This document shows positions 6,295 to 7,864 of a stretch of 7,864 bases of DNA, piece after piece. The notes below the pieces were generated by a model. The model made no database searches. It worked only from the letters and a program-made list of their open reading frames with translations, and was not told where the DNA came from. This DNA comes from DTPS01 sp049591295 (GTDB lineage Bacteria > Acidobacteriota > UBA4820 > DSQY01): NCBI GenBank assembly GCA_049591295.1, contig JBAWEQ010000048.1:1-7864 (forward strand). The letters are read 5' to 3'. Within the stretch, counting starts at the first letter, position 1. Each line of letters opens with the position of its first letter. A program made the translations under genes and the position numbers.

Positions 6295-7122
6295 CCTCAC
6301 CAGCCCCTCCCAGCACGCCATCGGTACTTTGAGCCCACCCTCGCCGACGCCGAGGCGGATGCCGGGGCGGTTGGTGCCGTGGAAGTCGGAACCGCCGGTG
6401 ACGAGGAGGCCGCAACTCTTCGCGAGGGCGAGGAAGCGCCGGGTGTCTTCGGGGGTGTGGTTTCGGTAGTGGCATTCGAGGCCTTGCAGGCCAGCATTCA
6501 CGAGCGTCTGAACGATGGCTTGCAGAGCCTGCTCGTCAGCCGCCTGGAGCTGGAGGGGGTGGGCCAGGACGGCCACGCCGCCGGCGGCCCGAATGAGGGC
6601 GACGCTCTCCTCGGGCGAGAGCCTCGCCTTGTCCACGTAGGCGGGCTGGCCCTTGGCCAGGTATCGGTCAAACGCCTCCTGCCGCGTTTTCACGTATCCC
6701 TTGTCCATGAGGACCTTGGCGAAGTGCGGCCGTCCCACGAGGCCGCCCCCGGAGACCGCTTCGACTTCGGGCAGGGTGAGGACGACGCCGAGATGGTTGA
6801 GCTTCTCGACGATCTTCGGATTGCGCTCGTCGCGCCAGCGCTGCACGGAGGTCAGCCGCTCCAGGAGCGGGGCGCTGGTCTCGTCGAACCCGTATCCCAG
6901 GATGTGCAGGGTGCCCGGCTGATACTCCGCGGAGATCTCCAGGCCGGACAGGAAGGCGATCCCCTGCCGGCGGGCCTCCGCGCGGGCCTCGGCCACGCCC
7001 TCCACGGTGTCGTGGTCCGTGAGGGCCATGTGGGTCAGGCCTGCGGCCTTGGCTTCGCGCACGAGCTCGGTTGGGGTGAACGTGCCGTCCGAGCATGTCG
7101 AGTGCATGTGCAGGTCGATCAT
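6280..7122 (-). CDS. PHP-domain phosphoesterase (YciV/RNase AM-like; 3',5'-nucleoside bisphosphate phosphatase)
   Basis: A 280-residue PHP protein. Metal ligands are in place: H5, H7 and D12 in IDLHMHSTCSDG (2-13), D36/H37 in LTDHDT, E62 in LEISAE, H73 in LHILGYGF, then GRPHFAK, LAHP, ECHY, and the closing GSDFHG. The GRPHFAK block and the length fit the YciV/RNase AM group. Characterised members remove the 3' phosphate from pAp-type nucleotides, and the E. coli enzyme trims RNA 5' ends. Next to APS kinase, clearing PAP left by PAPS-dependent sulfotransfer is attractive but inferred. The start is ATG 7122: the frame is open to a GTG at 7227, but that extension would be encoded by repeat arrays and lacks family similarity. 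No strong Shine-Dalgarno is visible. The last residues and stop come from a CTAG repeat array. Confidence 0.88.
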   Translation of the reverse strand: MIDLHMHSTCSDGTFTPTELVREAKAAGLTHMALTDHDTVEGVAEARAEARRQGIAFLSGLEISAEYQPGTLHILGYGFDETSAPLLERLTSVQRWRDERNPKIVEKLNHLGVVLTLPEVEAVSGGGLVGRPHFAKVLMDKGYVKTRQEAFDRYLAKGQPAYVDKARLSPEESVALIRAAGGVAVLAHPLQLQAADEQALQAIVQTLVNAGLQGLECHYRNHTPEDTRRFLALAKSCGLLVTGGSDFHGTNRPGIRLGVGEGGLKVPMACWEGLVRRLGD

Positions 7123-7149
7123 GGTCTTCGAATAAGTCCGATGGGGGCC

Positions 7150-7186
7150 GTGATGAGGTGAGGTGATGAGGAGATGAGGTGATGAG
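7150..7186. repeat. 8-bp tandem repeat (GTGATGAG)
   Basis: Plus-strand units are GTGATGAG, a 5-bp partial GTGAG, GTGATGAG, GAGATGAG and GTGATGAG. The array lies 27 bp upstream of the chosen PHP start, in the same 129-bp gap as a CTAG array. The unit is unrelated to CTAGTCCC but has the same 8-bp period. Confidence 0.88.
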
Positions 7187-7195
7187 GGAAGGGGG

Positions 7196-7213
7196 CCAGC
7201 TCGCGAGCAGGCT
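7196..7213. other. Imperfect palindrome between two repeat arrays
   Basis: GCTCGCGAGC (7199-7208) is a perfect 10-bp palindrome, extended by further matching bases around one mismatch pair. It separates the GTGATGAG and CCTAGTCA arrays. It may be a small hairpin, but it is short and may be chance. Confidence 0.25.
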
Positions 7214-7218
7214 TGCCT

Positions 7219-7256
7219 CCTAGTCACCTAGTCACCTAGTCCCCTAGTCCCCTACC
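7219..7256. repeat. 8-bp tandem array (CCTAGTCA/CCTAGTCC), four full units plus a partial
   Basis: Units are CCTAGTCA, CCTAGTCA, CCTAGTCC, CCTAGTCC, then a broken CCTACCCC. Orientation is the same as the 6223 array. The cysC stop (TAG, 7254-7252) falls in the broken last unit. No IVP gene lies next to this copy; instead a GTGATGAG array follows. Confidence 0.93.
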
Positions 7257-7864
7257 CCAAATACCCAAGATCCCTGAGCCTCGCGGCGACGGCGGCCTCC
7301 TCGTCGGCCCCGTAGTCGTCGCCGGGCACGGGCGGCACCAGCTCCAGCATCTCGAGGGTCTTGACGATGCGCGCGCAGGACTGCTCTGGCGGCTCGCCGC
7401 CGGTGTAGACCACGACCTCGGGCTTTGCCGGCGGCTCGTAAGGGTCGGAGACGCCGGTGAAATGCGGGATTTCTCCGGCCAGCGCCTTCTTGTACAGGCC
7501 CTTCACGTCGCGCTCCATAAGCTTCTCCATGGGGCAGTCCAGGTAGGTCTCCACGAAGGTGGCCCGCTGCTCCACGCGGCTCCGGACCTCGTCGCGGATC
7601 TCCTGGTAGGGGGAGATGGCCGCCGTGATGGCGCAGACGCCGTTGCGCGCCAGCAGGTTGGCGACGTAGCCGATGCGGCGGATGTTGGTGTCCCGGTCCT
7701 CCTTCGAGAAGCCGAGGCCCTTGCTGAGGTTCGTGCGCACCTCATCGCCGTCGAGCACCTCCACGGGCACGCCGCGCTCCAGGAGGCGCTCCTCCACCAT
7801 CTTGGAGAGGGTGGACTTGCCCGAACCCGACAGCCCCGTGAACCAGAGAACGAAGCCTTTGCCG
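7252..7864 (-). CDS. cysC: Adenylyl-sulfate (APS) kinase, N-terminus cut by the window edge
   Basis: The visible 203 residues hold a full APS kinase core, which phosphorylates APS with ATP to give PAPS, the sulfate donor. The Walker A loop GLSGSGKST (7836-7810) comes first. LDGDEVRTNLSKGLGFS and DRDTNIRRIGYVANLLARNG follow, then ISPYQEIRDEVR, ERDVKGLYKKALAGEI and FTGVSDPYEPP, all family hallmarks. The frame enters the window as GKGFVLWFTG, so probably only a short leader is missing. A fusion to a sulfate adenylyltransferase domain upstream cannot be excluded. After the core there is a C-terminal extension of roughly 20-25 residues, acidic then ending ARLRDLGYLG, similar to the end of the sulfatase-fold protein at 1782-3080. 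The stop TAG lies at the edge of an 8-bp repeat array. PAPS made here would serve a sulfotransferase not seen in the window. Confidence 0.93.
   Translation of the reverse strand, partial: GKGFVLWFTGLSGSGKSTLSKMVEERLLERGVPVEVLDGDEVRTNLSKGLGFSKEDRDTNIRRIGYVANLLARNGVCAITAAISPYQEIRDEVRSRVEQRATFVETYLDCPMEKLMERDVKGLYKKALAGEIPHFTGVSDPYEPPAKPEVVVYTGGEPPEQSCARIVKTLEMLELVPPVPGDDYGADEEAAVAARLRDLGYLG

Noticed and set aside
7123..7227. GTG start at 7227 for the PHP gene, adding 35 residues
   Set aside because: The added residues (with LPSSPHLLITSPHH) are translations of the GTGATGAG and CTAG arrays; family members begin at the IDLHxH motif, which starts right after ATG 7122.
6223..7256. CTAG arrays as a CRISPR array
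   Set aside because: Units are 8 bp, directly adjacent, with no spacers and no cas genes.
91..7256. Diversity-generating retroelement template/variable repeats
   Set aside because: No reverse transcriptase, no long paired repeats with adenine-directed differences.

Overview
The window is a high-GC bacterial chromosome segment in which every gene I can support is read from the minus strand, so transcription runs from right to left. The organism cannot be named from the sequence. High GC, alkaline-phosphatase-superfamily enzymes, solitary four-helix-bundle (IVP/S23-type) genes and short-period intergenic repeats would fit Acidobacteriota, Myxococcota or another environmental lineage, but that is a guess.

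Layout in the direction of transcription: (1) cysC, APS kinase, cut by the right edge (7864-7252); (2) a PHP-family phosphoesterase of the YciV/RNase AM type (7122-6280); (3) a small four-helix-bundle IVP gene, visibly poorer in GC (6198-5830); (4) an alkaline-phosphatase-superfamily phosphodiesterase-like enzyme (5782-4478); (5) a radical SAM protein with a SPASM-like cysteine tail (4333-3197); (6) a sulfatase-fold enzyme with Thr in place of the sulfatase Cys (3080-1782); (7) a Wzx-like polysaccharide flippase (1644-109); (8) the first 25 codons of a second IVP gene, cut by the left edge (77-1). Gaps are 31-144 bp and no gene-free stretch exceeds 300 bp.

The likely theme is building and exporting a modified surface glycan. 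CysC makes PAPS, the sulfate donor. Enzymes like the PHP protein can remove PAP, the by-product of sulfotransfer. The two alkaline-phosphatase-fold enzymes and the radical SAM enzyme could modify or trim a substrate, and the flippase would move lipid-linked oligosaccharide across the membrane. No sulfotransferase or glycosyltransferase lies in the window, so this is inference from neighbours.

The most unusual part is between the genes. Arrays of 7-8 bp tandem repeats with several unrelated unit sequences fill most of the gaps. Four genes (cysC, PHP, IVP, flippase) end on a TAG that lies inside such an array. The complete IVP gene sits between inverted copies of one array, sharing a perfect 22-bp inverted repeat, and the second IVP gene also abuts an array that touches its Shine-Dalgarno. 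By eye, the tetranucleotide CTAG occurs only in these arrays. Together this suggests a repeat-associated, possibly mobile, IVP module that settles at gene 3' ends.
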